From positions 1 through 7,550 of the forward strand of contig CAMNLO010000072.1 in the NCBI GenBank assembly GCA_946543095.1: a DNA stretch of 7,550 nt, in the 5' to 3' direction. The notes below the pieces were generated by a model, which ran no database searches, had not been told where the DNA came from, and saw only the letters and a list, made by a program, of their open reading frames with translations. Origin of the DNA: an uncultured bacterium (GTDB taxonomy: Bacteria; Bacillota; Clostridia; Lachnospirales; Lachnospiraceae). The translations under genes were made by a program, and so were the position numbers. Positions 5,906 to 7,550 of the stretch are shown here, piece after piece. Within the stretch, counting starts at the first letter, position 1, and each line of letters starts with the position of its first letter.

Positions 5906-7550
5906 CTACATTCCGCTGTTAAGATCAAAAGACAGTTTATCATTCACTGTCATCCATATCTCATCCACACATTCCTCCACATTCCTGCCTTCGGTCCTTA
6001 CCACCACATCCGGATGGGCGGGCGGCTCATAGGGACTGGAGATGCCCGTAAAATTCGGGATCTCATTCGCCCTTGCTTTTTTATATAAACCCTTCACATC
6101 CCTTTTTTCACAAACCTCCAGAGGAGTGTCCACAAAAACTTCCGTGAAATTCTCCTCACCAATAATGCTCCTGGCATTTTGTCTGTCGCTTTCATAGGGT
6201 GAAATAAACGCTGTAAGAACGATGAGGCCTGCATCGTTCATCAGCTTTGCCACTTCCGCGATCCTGCGGATGTTCTCGATGCGGTCCCCGGGTTCAAAGC
6301 CCAGATTTCGGTTCAGACCCATACGGATGTTATCACCGTCCAACAGCATTGTATAACGGCCCTCTGCAAAAAGCCGCTTCTCGAGAGCGTTTGCCAGAGT
6401 GGATTTCCCGGAGCCTGACAAGCCCGTAAACCAGAAGGTCAGCGGCTTTTGTCCCATGCGTTCCGAACGCAGCTTTTTCGTGATATCCAGTTCCTGCCAG
6501 GTCACGTTCTCGGAACGGCGCAGGGAATGACGCACCACTCCGCAGGCGGAGGTCATATTCGTCAGCCGGTCGATCAGGATGAATTCTCCCAAAGACCTGT
6601 GGCTGTCAAAAGCGTCGTAGACGATATCCTGCGTCACAGCGATATCGCAGAGGGCGATCTCATTTTTATACAGCTTTGAAACAGCAATGGCTTCTCCCGT
6701 GTTCACATCCGTCTTATATTTGATCTTCATCACAGACGCCGGAACCAGCTTCGTTCCGAGCTTCATCAGAAAGCTCTTTCCCTGAACCAGCTCCGTGTCA
6801 TCCATCCAGAGAAGCTCCGCCGTAAACATGCGGCCCACCTTCAGGGAGGTGTCCTTTACAAGGACGCAGCCTCTGGAAACGTCCACCTCACGATCCAGGG
6901 TAAGGGTTACGGCACCTCCTGCGCCTGCCGGCAGAATCTCCTTCACTGCGGCCTGTTCTTTGCTGGGAAGTACCGTGAGCGTGTCGCCCACGCACACATT
7001 CCCGGCCTCGATCTGCCCCTGAAAGCCTCTGAAGCTTCTATCCGGTCGGCATACCCGCTGGATCGGAAGTACAAAACCCTCTCCGCTGCCATGATCGGAG
7101 ACATCCACCTCCTCAAGGTAAGAAAGCAGTGTTTGCCCATGATACCAAGGCATCTGTTTGGAGGGCAGCGTCACATTATCCCCTTCCGTGGCGGATACAG
7201 GGATCACGTACACCTCCGGCAGCTCCAGATCCACCGCCAGCTTGCGGATTGCCTTCTCCAGCTTTTTGTATTCTTTCTCCCGGTACCCCAGAAGGTCCAT
7301 CTTGTTTACGGCAAACACAAAATGTCTGATCCCCATTAAAGCGCAGATCCGGGAATGCCTCCAGGTCTGGGTCAGAAGCCCCTGGGAAGCATCCACCAGG
7401 ATCACTGCCAGGTCGGCAAAGGAAGCTCCCACAGCCATGTTGCGGGTGTATTCCTCGTGACCCGGAGCATCGGCAACGATAAAACTGCGCTTTTCCGTAG
7501 TAAAATACCTGTAGGCCACATCGATGGTAATGCCCTGTTCCCGTTCCGCC
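5906..7550 (-). CDS. cysNC: CysNC, bifunctional sulfate adenylyltransferase GTPase subunit / adenylyl-sulfate kinase (partial, N-terminus beyond right edge)
   Basis: The frame is open to the right edge and begins with AEREQGITIDVAYRYF, the switch I/G2 region of CysN. The GTG at 7519 (Val of IDVAYRY) is therefore internal. By comparison with E. coli CysN about 90 residues are missing, including the G1 P-loop. In the 547 visible residues, G3 DAPGH is at 27-31 and G4 NKMD at 82-85, with SATEGDNV following. EF-Tu-like beta-barrel domains come next. From about residue 365 an APS kinase domain of about 183 residues follows, with Walker A GLSGSGKS (376-383), LLDGDN, FISPYESDRQNAR and GLYKKARANEIPNFTG. 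CysN, with CysD, couples GTP hydrolysis to APS synthesis; the CysC domain makes PAPS. This fusion is known from mycobacteria and rhizobial NodQ. cysD is expected just upstream outside the window. Confidence 0.95.
   Translation of the reverse strand, partial: AEREQGITIDVAYRYFTTEKRSFIVADAPGHEEYTRNMAVGASFADLAVILVDASQGLLTQTWRHSRICALMGIRHFVFAVNKMDLLGYREKEYKKLEKAIRKLAVDLELPEVYVIPVSATEGDNVTLPSKQMPWYHGQTLLSYLEEVDVSDHGSGEGFVLPIQRVCRPDRSFRGFQGQIEAGNVCVGDTLTVLPSKEQAAVKEILPAGAGGAVTLTLDREVDVSRGCVLVKDTSLKVGRMFTAELLWMDDTELVQGKSFLMKLGTKLVPASVMKIKYKTDVNTGEAIAVSKLYKNEIALCDIAVTQDIVYDAFDSHRSLGEFILIDRLTNMTSACGVVRHSLRRSENVTWQELDITKKLRSERMGQKPLTFWFTGLSGSGKSTLANALEKRLFAEGRYTMLLDGDNIRMGLNRNLGFEPGDRIENIRRIAEVAKLMNDAGLIVLTAFISPYESDRQNARSIIGEENFTEVFVDTPLEVCEKRDVKGLYKKARANEIPNFTGISSPYEPPAHPDVVVRTEGRNVEECVDEIWMTVNDKLSFDLNSGM

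Noticed and set aside
5906..7519. Complete cysNC starting at GTG 7519
   Set aside because: The GTG is the conserved Val of the GITIDVAYRY switch region. The frame continues with AEREQ upstream, so the gene is truncated by the window edge.

Overview
The window carries a sulfate uptake and activation operon, all on the minus strand and transcribed from right to left. A separate, unrecognised DNA-binding gene at the left edge lies on the same strand. Intergenic spacing is tight, Shine-Dalgarno sites are AGGAGG-like, the solute-binding protein is a lipoprotein, and GC content looks moderate. Together with the style of the left-edge regulator, this suggests a Gram-positive anaerobe of the Clostridia, perhaps Lachnospiraceae. 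That placement is inference; no rRNA or other marker is present.

Layout in transcription order: (1) cysNC, a fused sulfate adenylyltransferase GTPase subunit and APS kinase, cut by the right edge (7550 to 5906). (2) sbp, a sulfate-binding lipoprotein (5859 to 4792). (3) cysT, permease, overlapping sbp by 20 nt (4811 to 3972). (4) cysW, permease (about 3898 to 3011). (5) cysA, ATPase, joined to cysW by a TAATG overlap (3011 to 1908). (6) A candidate 26-codon ORF that nearly fills the cysA-cysQ gap (1902 to 1822). (7) cysQ, 3'(2'),5'-bisphosphate nucleotidase (1812 to 1030). (8) A 327-bp intergenic region with a likely terminator, then a good promoter flanked by a 13-bp direct repeat. (9) An HTH protein with two predicted helix-turn-helix units, running off the left edge (702 to 1).

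How the genes work together: Sbp, CysT, CysW and CysA form an ABC importer for sulfate (possibly thiosulfate). CysN, with a CysD partner expected upstream outside the window, makes APS. The CysC domain phosphorylates APS to PAPS. CysQ removes the PAP left after PAPS is used by a reductase or sulfotransferase. The metabolic genes are ordinary family members with intact motifs. The less explained parts are the small ORF and hairpin between cysA and cysQ, and the repeat-flanked promoter of the HTH gene.
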